A stretch of 64,000 nt of DNA. It comes from an uncultured Porphyromonadaceae bacterium (GTDB lineage: Bacteria > Bacteroidota > Bacteroidia > Bacteroidales > Muribaculaceae). This document shows positions 16,000 through 24,534 of this stretch, piece by piece. How positions within the stretch are numbered: position 1 is the stretch's first letter; every line of letters starts with the position of its first letter. Both the position numbers and the translations under genes were made by a program. Under the pieces are notes generated by a model. It was not told the origin of the DNA. It made no database searches and saw nothing but the letters and a program-made list of their open reading frames with translations. The stretch lies in the NCBI GenBank assembly GCA_945873625.1, contig CAMCDS010000004.1, forward strand, positions 1 through 64,000. The letters are read 5' to 3'.

Positions 16000-18900
16000 T
16001 TAGAAGGTGGCGATTACACCGAGAGTGAAGGTAACCGGACGCGGATAGGTCGAACGGTCGATACCGCCGTAGATTTCCGGGTCGATGCCTTTATACTTGG
16101 TGATTACAAACGGATTCTGCACCGCACCGTAGAGACGCAGGCGGAGCTGGTCCTTGAGGAGGTTGGGCCAGGTGTAGCCGACGGTGATGTTGTCGCAGCG
16201 CACGAAGCCGGCGTTCTCGAGGAATGCGTCGGAGAAGGGCTGCTGGCCGTTGAAGTACCAGTCGTTCTTGATAAGGTTGCGGAGCTCGGAGTTCTGCCAT
16301 GTGCCGTTGCGGTAAGTGCGGTTGGCGCGTACGTCGTTGTAGATGTAGTTGCCGATGCTTGCGCGCAGGGCGATCGAGAAGTCCCAGTTCTTATACGAGA
16401 GGGTGTTGGTCCACGACATGGTAACCGTGGGGTTGGGGTTGTGCTTCATCACGAGGTCGGCCTCGTTGATGATGCCGTCGCCATTCTGGTCTACGTAGGC
16501 GCCTTCGATGGGGAAGCCGTCCTGGTCGTAGATCTGCTCGTATACGCGGAAGGTATATGCGGGATAGCCTACCTTGTGGGCCTGGATGTTGTTGCCCGTA
16601 CCCATCGAGATGCCGCCCACGGGGATGATGAAGTCTTCGTCGGCCGAGTCGTTGAGCTTGGTGATCTTGTTCTTGTTCCAGGCTACGTTGAGGCTCGAGT
16701 TCCACTGGAAGTCGTTGGTGTCGATGATGCGTGCGCCGATGGTGGCTTCGAGACCGATGTTCTCGAGGTCGCCGATGTTGCGTACCATCTGGTTGGTGGT
16801 TACCGATCCGGGAGCCACGGGCACCTCGGCGAGGAGGTCGGTCGACTTACGCAGATACCAGTCGAGGGCCACGGTGAGGCGGTTGTTCCACCATGCCATG
16901 TCGAGACCTACGTTCCAGGTAGTGGTGGTCTCCCACTTCAGGTCGGGATTGTAGGCGTTGGGATAGTAGACGGGAGATGCGCCCTGCACGAACTTGCCTT
17001 CGTTGTCGTAGTAGCCGTAGAAGCCGTTGTACATGTTGGGATACCACGAGCCGGTGAGCGACTGGCTGTAGGTGCCCATATAGTCGAAGAGACCGCCTAC
17101 GGCCTGCTGGCCGGTCTGGCCCCATCCGAGACGGAGCTTAAACTCGTTCATGTTTGCGCGGTAGTCTTCCATGAAGGCCATGTTGTTGATCTTCCATCCG
17201 AGGGCCACCGAGGGGAAGAGACCCCAGCGGTTGTCTTTCGAGAAGCGCGAGGTGCCGTCGTCGCGGAGGGTGAAGGTCAGCAGGTAGGTGTCCTTGAAGG
17301 TGTAGTTGAGACGGCCGAAGAAGGAGATGAGCTGCAGACGGCCCGAGCTCCAGTAGTAGGTCGGCTTGATCGACTTGCCGGTGATTGCGTCTTCGGGACC
17401 TTCGGGCACGTAGTAGACGAGCTGGTTGCCGCCGACATTGTTGGGGGCGATGAAGCCTTCCGAAGTGAACACGGTGCCGTTGTTGTTGCCGTGGCTGTCG
17501 AAACGCTGCCAGGAGTAACCGGCCATCACGTCGAGGTTAGAGTAGATGGCCTCAAATTCCTTCTTATAGTTGATGTAGAAGTCGAGCAGGGTGTTGCGAC
17601 GGAGCTCATAGCTGTGGTAGTAGAGTCCTGCGCCACCGCGCACGTTCTTGTTGTTCCACGCCGTGGGAGAGTTCTCCGGAGTGTAGATGTGGTTGTTCGA
17701 CTTGCTGACGTCGTAGCCGAGGTTGAGATTGAAGTGAAGCTCGGGGAGGAAGTGGAGAGCATAGTCGATCTGGAGGTTACCGTTCGAACGATAGATGTCG
17801 GCGGTGTTGTCCGGGTCAAGGTTCTGGGCCACGGGGTTCATGATACCCTGCTGGTTGATGTTGCGGTCGGAAGCCGAGATCGAGTATCCGTTGTAGAGAT
17901 AGGGGAACTTGCCCATTGTCTCGGGGTTCTCGTTCTTCCAGTAGCTGTAGATTGGGCGTGTCGGAGCGGCCTGGAGCGCGGTGCTCGTGCAGCTCTCGTC
18001 GGTGAAGCGGTTGCGCATGTAGTAACCCTTCACGTTGGCCTGCACCTTGAGGAGACCGTCGAAGAATTCGGGGGTAAGGTTGAATCCGGCGGTAACGCGC
18101 TGCATCTGCGAGTTCTTGAGGATACCGTTGTTCATGGTGTAGGAGCCACTGACGCGATAGGGGAGGAAACCGGCCTTGCCGCCTACCGAGAGGTTGTACT
18201 CGTGGCTTACGCTTGTGCGGAGGATTTCCTTCTGCCAGTCGGTGTCGGCGTCGCCGAGAGCCTGCGAGGCAGCTGAGCCTTCGCCCCAGTAGCTGTTGAT
18301 GAGGCTGCGGTATTCTCCGGCGTTGAGGGGAGTCCAGGTCTTGCGTGCGGTGTTGACGCTGACGTTGGCCGAGAAGTTGACCTGCGGACGTCCGCTCTTA
18401 CCCTTCTTGGTGGTGATGATGATGACGCCGTTCGATGCGCGCGAACCGTAGATAGCGGTAGCGGAAGCGTCTTTGAGGATTGTCATCGACTCGATGTTGT
18501 CGGGGGCAATCATGGCGAGGGGGTTGGCCATACCGTTGACACCGTCGTTGCTCAGAGGCACACCGTCGAGCACGATGAGGGGGTCGTTGGATGCGTTGAG
18601 CGAGGCACCGCCGCGGATGCGGATGGTGGCGCCGCCTTCGGGGCTACCGCCCGAGGAGGTAACGACCACGCCGGGGCTTGCTCCGGTGAGCAGATCCTGG
18701 GCCGAAGTGGCGATGTTGGCGTCTACCTCGTCAGGGATCACCATGGCCACCGAACCGGTGGCGTCGGATTTCTTCACCGAGCCATAGCCGATCACCACAG
18801 TCTCCTGCAGCATCGTGGCGTTCTCTTTCATGACGATGTTAAGGTTGGTCTGGCCGTTGACCGCTATTTCCTGAGGGTCGTAGCCGATGTAACTGACCAC

Positions 18901-19131
18901 GAGTGTGCCCTTCGGGTCGACACTGAGCTGGAAATTGCCATCGATATCGGTGGCGGTGCCATTGGATGTGCCTTTCTCCATGACAGTCGCTCCGATCAGA
19001 GCCTCTCCCTGGGCGTCGACCACCGTACCGTGGACGGTAATCTTCTGCGCCAAGGCAGGAAGCGCGCACACCAGCATCAGCAATGCCGGAAGCCACGTCT
19101 TCCGATTCAGATGAAAACAAAAGTTCTTCAT
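16000..19131 (-). CDS. susC: SusC/RagA TonB-dependent outer-membrane transporter
   Basis: This 1043-residue beta-barrel transporter imports glycan oligomers with energy from TonB-ExbB-ExbD. In order: a signal peptide ending near ALA; a carboxypeptidase-regulatory-like domain (about 30-110, VHGTVVDAQGEALIGATV); a TonB-box region with ETVVIGYG; the plug with IRIRGGASLNASNDPLIVLDGVPL and YGSRASNGVIIITTKKG; and the barrel ending in FTLGVIATF. It is first in the susCDEF operon, behind a long leader of about 110 nt. No glycoside hydrolase or hybrid sensor accompanies it in this window, which is unusual for a polysaccharide utilisation locus. The anti-sigma-interacting extension seen in some SusC proteins is absent. 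Confidence 0.96.
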   Translation of the reverse strand: MKNFCFHLNRKTWLPALLMLVCALPALAQKITVHGTVVDAQGEALIGATVMEKGTSNGTATDIDGNFQLSVDPKGTLVVSYIGYDPQEIAVNGQTNLNIVMKENATMLQETVVIGYGSVKKSDATGSVAMVIPDEVDANIATSAQDLLTGASPGVVVTSSGGSPEGGATIRIRGGASLNASNDPLIVLDGVPLSNDGVNGMANPLAMIAPDNIESMTILKDASATAIYGSRASNGVIIITTKKGKSGRPQVNFSANVSVNTARKTWTPLNAGEYRSLINSYWGEGSAASQALGDADTDWQKEILRTSVSHEYNLSVGGKAGFLPYRVSGSYTMNNGILKNSQMQRVTAGFNLTPEFFDGLLKVQANVKGYYMRNRFTDESCTSTALQAAPTRPIYSYWKNENPETMGKFPYLYNGYSISASDRNINQQGIMNPVAQNLDPDNTADIYRSNGNLQIDYALHFLPELHFNLNLGYDVSKSNNHIYTPENSPTAWNNKNVRGGAGLYYHSYELRRNTLLDFYINYKKEFEAIYSNLDVMAGYSWQRFDSHGNNNGTVFTSEGFIAPNNVGGNQLVYYVPEGPEDAITGKSIKPTYYWSSGRLQLISFFGRLNYTFKDTYLLTFTLRDDGTSRFSKDNRWGLFPSVALGWKINNMAFMEDYRANMNEFKLRLGWGQTGQQAVGGLFDYMGTYSQSLTGSWYPNMYNGFYGYYDNEGKFVQGASPVYYPNAYNPDLKWETTTTWNVGLDMAWWNNRLTVALDWYLRKSTDLLAEVPVAPGSVTTNQMVRNIGDLENIGLEATIGARIIDTNDFQWNSSLNVAWNKNKITKLNDSADEDFIIPVGGISMGTGNNIQAHKVGYPAYTFRVYEQIYDQDGFPIEGAYVDQNGDGIINEADLVMKHNPNPTVTMSWTNTLSYKNWDFSIALRASIGNYIYNDVRANRTYRNGTWQNSELRNLIKNDWYFNGQQPFSDAFLENAGFVRCDNITVGYTWPNLLKDQLRLRLYGAVQNPFVITKYKGIDPEIYGGIDRSTYPRPVTFTLGVIATF

Positions 19132-19248
19132 GCAAGAATGTGATTTAGTTTTACATAAGGGTTGATAATCAGTTTATTCTCACGCATTTACATATATAAC
19201 CAGTATGCGGGGGCACTTGCTCGGCACGACACACTGCTTCATAATCGG

Positions 19249-19256
19249 CAAATGTA
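19249..19256 (-). promoter_or_regulatory. -7 element of the sus operon
   Basis: Minus-strand TACATTTG fits TAnnTTTG about 118 nt before the susC start. TTTG copies upstream are off the usual spacing (16 nt for the one at 19273-19276), so activator dependence is possible. The rest of the 310-nt gap holds an AT-rich leader and the hairpin at 19380-19417. Confidence 0.45.
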
Positions 19257-19379
19257 CGTAAAAAAATCCGAACAAACGCCAAAAAACTCAAAAAAAATCG
19301 GCGCCATTAATGATTTTAACTAAATTTTCTTAAAAGATTTCTGATAAGTTAACAATCGGAACAGCGGCCAAATGAAGCT

Positions 19380-19417
19380 CCGCCGTCCGGACCTTATGGA
19401 GAAGGTCCGGACGGCGG
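19380..19417 (-). terminator. Terminator of the DUF4836-ABC operon
   Basis: A 16-bp perfect stem (19380-19395 with 19402-19417) with a 6-nt loop lies 25 nt past the stop of the permease gene. It separates that operon from the sus operon. Confidence 0.75.
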
Positions 19418-19442
19418 ATATGCCAATTGACTGAAACAGAGG

Positions 19443-20636
19443 TCAGCGCGACACGCGCCAGGCGGCGCGGACGCGGCGGCCGACGGCTACCACGTTGAGC
19501 GCAACGACGGCCAGAGTAAGCAGAAGCCCGACCGTCGGGGCGAGCCACCACTCCCCTCCTCCGCCGAGGCCCTCGAGCTCATGCAGATACGAAAGGCGGA
19601 AGCAATAGACCACAGCCACGGCGAGCACGTAGGCTCCGAGGCACGACCAGAGTATCATCTTCCGGTAAGGGGAAGCCACGCGACCGAGGGGATAGCCGAG
19701 CATCAGCAGCGTATGGATCTTGTCGCGGTTCTTCTCCATCAGGATGCTGACCGAGAGGAGCAGAATGAAAAACGACAACACCGTGATTACCACTCCGACG
19801 GCCAGAATCACGCCTGTAACCACATTGAGGAGAAACGAGGCCTGCGAGGCACGCTTGTCGCCGGCGGCCTCCATGCCGTGCTCCTCGAGATAGGGGGCGA
19901 TGGCCACGTCGCCGGGGCTGCTGACGTCGACGATGAGGCGCGACGGACCCGGCCGGCTGCCGCCGGAGCCGAACTCGCGGTTGCTCCATTCCATGAATTC
20001 CTCGGGCACGAGGATGGTGTTCAGACGGTTGGAGAAACCTACCACACGGCCGGCAAACTCACCCCGGCGCATCCCGTCGTCGCTCGTAATCCTGAGCCTG
20101 AGCGGTATGCCGCCCATAAACTGCTCGGAGAGCTGCGGAAGCCCGGCCGAGGAGGCAAAGCCGAAGTTATAGAGCGTCAGATAGTCTTTCGACATTATGA
20201 CGGGCACCTCCAAGGATCCGGGCCTGTATTCCCATCCCGACCCGGCCACGTCGATGAACTCGGAGGGTATCGACTCGAAAAACATCGAGGTCGACATTCC
20301 GCGCCCGCCGGCCTCCACCGAGGCCGACACGCGATAGTCGACGGTGGAGAAACGCCCCACCTTGCGCACCCACGGCTGGCTTTCAAGCCCGGCTATCTCC
20401 CCGGGGGTGAAGAGCGCGGGGCGGCCGTCGACGGTGTTGGCCGAGGTTACCTTCTTGTTGACCACAAGGAAGTCTTTGCGGATGAAGCTGTCTTCATCAG
20501 TATAGATGGAGCGCACGTCCTGGAAAAACTGGAGTCCGGCCACCACGATGGCGAGGCCGATGAAATTTGAGAGCACGAAGCCGGCTATGCGAGCCGGGCT
20601 CATGTTTTTACGCAGCAATCGGTTTATCAGGCTCAT
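19443..20636 (-). CDS. ABC transporter permease, FtsX/MacB-like
   Basis: A 397-residue inner-membrane permease. One membrane segment near the N-terminus (about 15-37, IAGFVLSNFIGLAIVVAGLQFF) is followed by a large periplasmic domain (about 40-255) and three C-terminal segments (about 262-290, 320-340, 360-385). This is the type VII ABC (MacB/FtsX/LolCE) layout, which transmits force to the periplasm rather than importing solutes. Its start overlaps the stop of the ATPase gene by 4 nt, so translation is coupled. Possible roles are lipoprotein or cell-wall enzyme control; no specific substrate can be read. Confidence 0.82.
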   Translation of the reverse strand: MSLINRLLRKNMSPARIAGFVLSNFIGLAIVVAGLQFFQDVRSIYTDEDSFIRKDFLVVNKKVTSANTVDGRPALFTPGEIAGLESQPWVRKVGRFSTVDYRVSASVEAGGRGMSTSMFFESIPSEFIDVAGSGWEYRPGSLEVPVIMSKDYLTLYNFGFASSAGLPQLSEQFMGGIPLRLRITSDDGMRRGEFAGRVVGFSNRLNTILVPEEFMEWSNREFGSGGSRPGPSRLIVDVSSPGDVAIAPYLEEHGMEAAGDKRASQASFLLNVVTGVILAVGVVITVLSFFILLLSVSILMEKNRDKIHTLLMLGYPLGRVASPYRKMILWSCLGAYVLAVAVVYCFRLSYLHELEGLGGGGEWWLAPTVGLLLTLAVVALNVVAVGRRVRAAWRVSR

Positions 20637-21295
20637 AGTCTCACACGTCGGAGGTTATCGATAAGAAGGGGGTTGCCGACCGAGGTGGTGATGATGCCGG
20701 CTCCCTGCCTCTCCGCCTCGCGCAGTATCATCGAGGCGGCAATACGGTTGTTGGTCTCGTCGAGATGGCTCACGGGCTCGTCGAGCAGTATGAAGTCGAA
20801 AGGCTGGCAGAGGGTGCGGATTATGGCCACGCGCTGCTGCTGCCCTATCGACATGCGCCCTACGGGATAGTCGGCCCGGGAATCAATGCCCAGTTCGCGC
20901 ATCATCGCGAGGATGGCGTCGTCGCCCCGGCCGTCGGCGAGGCAGGCTTTGAGGCGGACGTTCTCGAGGGCCGTAAGCTCGGGAAAGAGGGCAAGCTCCT
21001 GGGGAAGATAGGCGATGTTAGTGCGCCGGAGCGACTGCCATTCGTCGACGCTGAGCGAGGCGGCGTCGCGCGAGTCGAACATGAGATGGCCCACGTAGTC
21101 GGTACGCGTACCATATATATATGCGCACAGCGACGACTTGCCGGCGCCGCTGGCCGCCTCGATGAGCCAGTGCTCGCCGCGGCGGAACTCGACATCCGAC
21201 TTCCAGACCTGCGAGTCGCCCGCAGGCTCGTTGACAAATACTTTGGGGAGCATCCCCGAGAGGCGGATGCTCCCTATACGGTTGGTTTCGCTCAT
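20633..21295 (-). CDS. ABC transporter ATP-binding protein (LolD-like)
   Basis: A 220-residue ATPase with Walker A (ASGAGKSS), a Q-loop near YLPQE, signature MSIGQQQRV, Walker B ILLDEP and a following H-loop region. The signature is MSIGQ rather than LSGGQ, a modest deviation. Four-nt overlaps with both the upstream lipoprotein gene and the downstream permease gene indicate one coupled operon. It powers the MacB-like permease at 19443. The family is certain, the cargo unknown. Confidence 0.93.
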   Translation of the reverse strand: MSETNRIGSIRLSGMLPKVFVNEPAGDSQVWKSDVEFRRGEHWLIEAASGAGKSSLCAYIYGTRTDYVGHLMFDSRDAASLSVDEWQSLRRTNIAYLPQELALFPELTALENVRLKACLADGRGDDAILAMMRELGIDSRADYPVGRMSIGQQQRVAIIRTLCQPFDFILLDEPVSHLDETNNRIAASMILREAERQGAGIITTSVGNPLLIDNLRRVRL

Positions 21296-22653
21296 AGTCT
21301 GTCTTTGATGATCTGCAGCAATACGGGGGTGTCAGTGTCGGCGACCGAGGCCGTAGCCTTTAGCGCCACTCCGCCGTCGGAGGGTTTAAGCCTTACCACC
21401 ACCTCCCTGAAGGGATAGCCGGCGGGAAGCGATTTGCCGGAGAACGCCACGCAGAGGATGCAGCCGTCGGCCTCCTTGGCGAAAGCCTCGCCGGTCAGGG
21501 TGCCCGAAGGTGCCGAGGCGGAGCTGACGATGAGGCGGTCAGCCTCCTTGCGCCAATTGAGGCTGAACATGTCGAGCGTCGAGGTAAGCGCGTTGAGGTT
21601 GACGCCTGTGGTCTTTATCACTCCGCTGAGCTTCATGTCGGCCTCTCCGGCAGGGTCTCTGTCGCCGATGAAAGCCACTGTGCCGTCGATCGACGAGATG
21701 GTGTTGGCATAAAGCTGACCCATGGCGCCGAGCTGCGAGAGCATGGCCTTCACCTTCTCGACAAACTTGCCGTCGGCACCGACCGCGAAGCCGAAAGAGC
21801 CGCTTCCGGCCACGCTCTTCACGATGTCGGATTTCACCTTGGCCACGGGGAAGTTATAGCCCGCCGCCTTGAACTTGCTGTTGAGCACCGATGCCACCAG
21901 CTCGGCCTTATCCTTCCTGAACTCTACGGAGAAATCGATATAGGCCGCGTCGGAGAAGAGCGTCTGGAGCACCATCATCTGCGAAGCCTGCTTCGAGAAG
22001 CTGCCTCCGCCGAGCAGCGGCGAGGAGGTGGCTATCATGCCCCGGAGGGTATAGTCGCCGTCGGTGAGGCGCTGGGCGAAACCGGTGGAGAGGAACGATT
22101 TGTTTTCGGCCAGCTCCGACATCGACTTCACGTCGAGCGGATCGATCTCACCCTCGGTGAGAAGCCAGAACTGATTACCTATTACGGCCGCGTCGCGGCT
22201 GAAACGCACGCCGTCCTTCTCCTTCATGCTGACAGGTTTTCCGTCGGCCGAGAGGAAGGCCTCGAACTTTGCGGGGTCGGAAAGGAGTCCGGTGATATAG
22301 ACGTGGTAGCCGCTGGCAAACACCACCTGGTCGGTCAGCGCCATGCCGGCCTCGCCTCCGAGCAGGGCCTGCACGCGCCGCTTCGTCTCGGGGTCTTTGA
22401 TCGAAGCCACGGCCTGAGTCAGCTCGGCAGGGAGATCTATCTTGTCTCCATCCACCTTGCAGCCAGCCTTTTCGGCTATGTCGGCGAGGTTGTAGGCCGC
22501 CACCATGCCGGCTTCGGCAGGCACGGTTTTCAGAAGGTCGTCGAGGTCGGCCTTCGAGTCTTTCTTACATCCGGCGAGAACCACCGTCAGGATAAGCGCC
22601 ATCAGCGCGAGGCGCGAGGCGGCCGCCTTGGCCACCGGACTTATTCTATTCAT
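21292..22653 (-). CDS. DUF4836-like lipoprotein
   Basis: About 453 residues from the start at 22653 (an in-frame ATG at 22677 adds eight). A lipoprotein signal ends in TVVLAGC at about residue 30. The mature part is rich in short repeated strands and resembles Bacteroidetes DUF4836 proteins (PAEAGMVAAYNLADIAEKAGC; later GDYTLRGMIATSSPL). No catalytic motif is visible. It heads the operon with the ABC ATPase and permease, with a 4-nt overlap, suggesting the lipoprotein is the extracytoplasmic partner or cargo of that transporter. Function unknown; the DUF name is from memory of its sequence style. Confidence 0.75.
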   Translation of the reverse strand: MNRISPVAKAAASRLALMALILTVVLAGCKKDSKADLDDLLKTVPAEAGMVAAYNLADIAEKAGCKVDGDKIDLPAELTQAVASIKDPETKRRVQALLGGEAGMALTDQVVFASGYHVYITGLLSDPAKFEAFLSADGKPVSMKEKDGVRFSRDAAVIGNQFWLLTEGEIDPLDVKSMSELAENKSFLSTGFAQRLTDGDYTLRGMIATSSPLLGGGSFSKQASQMMVLQTLFSDAAYIDFSVEFRKDKAELVASVLNSKFKAAGYNFPVAKVKSDIVKSVAGSGSFGFAVGADGKFVEKVKAMLSQLGAMGQLYANTISSIDGTVAFIGDRDPAGEADMKLSGVIKTTGVNLNALTSTLDMFSLNWRKEADRLIVSSASAPSGTLTGEAFAKEADGCILCVAFSGKSLPAGYPFREVVVRLKPSDGGVALKATASVADTDTPVLLQIIKDRL

Positions 22654-22722
22654 ATATATGAGATGTTTTGGGTTCAATTAATAAACGCATCAGAGATGAA
22701 ATATTTTATACCGCCGGCATTT

Positions 22723-22765
22723 AGAGTAAGTTTGAATTTAACACGAATTGATTTGAACATACTCT
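22723..22765. repeat. 43-bp palindromic element, copy 1
   Basis: Begins AGAGTAAGTTTGAA and ends TTGAACATACTCT, with a near-identical centre to the copy at 45140-45182 (AACACGAATTG shared). It lies about 70 nt upstream of the DUF4836 gene. Its ends match those of the 277-bp foldback element at 869-1145, so they form one family. Confidence 0.75.
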
Positions 22766-22799
22766 TAGACCCCGTTACTTACAATTTCGAGAGCGAGTG

Positions 22800-23110
22800 A
22801 GGCTACCTCAGCGCGTCGCCAACCTCCGGAGGAGGTACCGCCCGCACCCCGATTCCTCACGAATACGCTGAGGTAAACCAGATACACCCTTCTAAAATTT
22901 TGCATTGTATGCCTTGTTGACCCACTCACGTCGCCAACCTCCGGAGGAGGTTGCATTTTCGATAACCCCGTGTTGGTGAGCCGGCACGGCGAGCCTACGC
23001 GGGGACACAGTCCATAGCACGAGACCGCCTACCTCCGGAGGAGGTTGCATCTGCACGCCGTACGGATGCGGATTCCCGCAAGAAAAAACAGGAGCCGCAT
23101 CACTGCGTCT
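22800..23110. repeat. Cluster of CCTCCGGAGG palindromes
   Basis: Three copies of CCTCCGGAGGAGGT (palindrome cores at 22823, 22938 and 23032) are set in related but degenerate surroundings (GTCGCCAACCTCC.., GGAGGTTGCAT). Between copies 2 and 3 lies a hairpin-like unit (about 22962-23004) related to two units in the 61.7-62.0 kb array. The spacing (115 and 94 bp) and unequal spacers rule out CRISPR. No gene is seen. Confidence 0.7.
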
Positions 23111-23721
23111 CCTGTTTTTCTCCGAAAGCATCGAGGTTACTTCGGTACTTTCAGAATGTCCTAATCCTAATTAATTATTAATCCATAACTTTACTAATGC
23201 AACAATAAAAACATGTGTCAATGAAACGATTAACTTTTTAGAAGAATTCAATCTGTCTTCTTCTGGCTGAAACCGACCTCTGCCGGTATAAGCCTATGTA
23301 ACAACAATTCCTTAAATTCCAGATTAACTTTCATTAATCGCACAAAATTAGGTATAATTTCATAATCATGCAAATATTGGTCAAAAAAACTGATCGATTT
23401 TTCGATATTTTATTGTTAATATTCGTTAAATTGGTCTAATTATCCGTTTACCCCCCCCCATTTTTGGTCTAAACCGTACATCGGTTTAGACCAAATTTTA
23501 TTCCCTCATCCCCTTTTTAAACAAAAAACCGAATTTTATGCAAATGTTATTTTGGTTATATCCGCATTAGCCGCATCAGCGCCCACTCTCCGGATGTCGC
23601 TGCCTCAGCCACGTCGGCAAGCATCGGACACACCTCACAGACCACCGTTAAGCAACATTTCAGCACATCCTTCTCTTTCAAGATTTTTCTATTTATACTG
23701 AATCTGGATGAATTTATGCAA
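23111..23721. other. AT-rich spacer with C9 tract and a strong hairpin
   Basis: No gene is visible in this stretch. It contains an AT-rich run, nine consecutive C at 23451-23459, and a 14-bp perfect hairpin (23463-23476 with 23482-23495; GGTCTAAACCG arms). A further half-site GGTCTAA occurs at about 23432. The hairpin may end the SDR operon transcript (about 230 nt past its stop) or be an operator-like site. Confidence 0.5.
23463..23495. terminator. 14-bp perfect hairpin downstream of the steroid-like operon
   Basis: TTTGGTCTAAACCG and its complement are separated by TACAT. It sits beside a C9 tract. It is the only strong hairpin between the SDR stop at 23722 and the next operon, but lacks a T-run in the minus direction. 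Confidence 0.4.
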
Positions 23722-24534
23722 TCAGGGGCGGCGGATGCCGCGGTCGAGCATGAGACGCTTCACCTGCATGCGGACCACCGTGGGCGTCATGCCGATGAAG
23801 AGGATGGAGAAGCGGTTGAGAAGGCCGTTGATGTATTGCTTCTTCCGGCGGAGCATGCGGTCTACGGCCTTGCGCGCGAAGCGGTCGGGCGTCTGGAGCA
23901 CTCCGATTCGCACGGCAAGCTTCTTGAGCGGCTCGGGAAGGCCGAAGAGGTCGGTGGCGATGCCGCCGGGGCAGGCAACGGTAACGCCGACTCCGGAATC
24001 GCGCATCTCATAATGCAGCGCGCGCGTGAACACGCGTATGTAGGCCTTAGTGGAGGAATACATGGCTATGCCGGGCATGGGCATCCAGCACGACATGGAG
24101 CTCATGTTGAGTATCCATCCGCGCCCCTTGCGCTCCATGCGCGAGGCAAAGCGCAGGCTCAGGTCGGTTACGGCCCGCACGTGGAGCATGATGAAGCGGC
24201 TGATTTTGGCCGGGTCGGTGTCGAGCAGCTTGTCGAACGAGAAGATTCCGGCGTTGTTGACAAGGATGTCGGGGTCGAGTCCCTTTTCGGCGAGGAAGGC
24301 TTCGATGCTGTCGGCGGCATCCTCGGCCGTGAGGTCGAGGAGCATTCCGCAGGTCTCTACCCCGTAGGCGTCGCGCAGCCGGGCACACTCCTCGCGAAGC
24401 TCGCGCTTCTGGATACTCACCATAATTATATCGGCTCCACGGGCGGCCAGCGCGCGGCAGAACTCCAGCCCTATGCCCGACGATCCTCCCGTAACGAGGG
24501 CGGTGAGTCCGTTCAGGTCAGTCTTCGATGCCAT
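23722..24534 (-). CDS. SDR-family oxidoreductase (hydroxysteroid-dehydrogenase-like)
   Basis: A 270-residue classical short-chain dehydrogenase: cofactor loop TGGSSGIG (15-22), NNAG (93-96), catalytic Ser145/146 in NMSSMS, and Tyr159 with Lys163 in YSSTK. It would interconvert an alcohol and a ketone with NAD(P)H. The C-terminus is basic and hydrophobic and may touch the membrane. Its start overlaps the stop of the flavin reductase gene by 17 nt, so it is third in a coupled operon with that gene and the 5-alpha-reductase-like gene. By context a 3-hydroxysteroid dehydrogenase role is attractive. The SDR family is too broad to fix the substrate from sequence. General 3-ketoacyl or sphingoid ketone reduction is an alternative. 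Confidence 0.88.
   Translation of the reverse strand: MASKTDLNGLTALVTGGSSGIGLEFCRALAARGADIIMVSIQKRELREECARLRDAYGVETCGMLLDLTAEDAADSIEAFLAEKGLDPDILVNNAGIFSFDKLLDTDPAKISRFIMLHVRAVTDLSLRFASRMERKGRGWILNMSSMSCWMPMPGIAMYSSTKAYIRVFTRALHYEMRDSGVGVTVACPGGIATDLFGLPEPLKKLAVRIGVLQTPDRFARKAVDRMLRRKKQYINGLLNRFSILFIGMTPTVVRMQVKRLMLDRGIRRP

Noticed and set aside
16441-18276. 611-codon open frame on the plus strand opposite susC
   Set aside because: Antisense shadow of a clear SusC; composition is Val/Glu/His-rich without domains.
22800-23110. Possible CRISPR or attachment site from three CCTCCGGAGG units
   Set aside because: Only the 10-14 bp core repeats exactly; no integrase or cas genes nearby.
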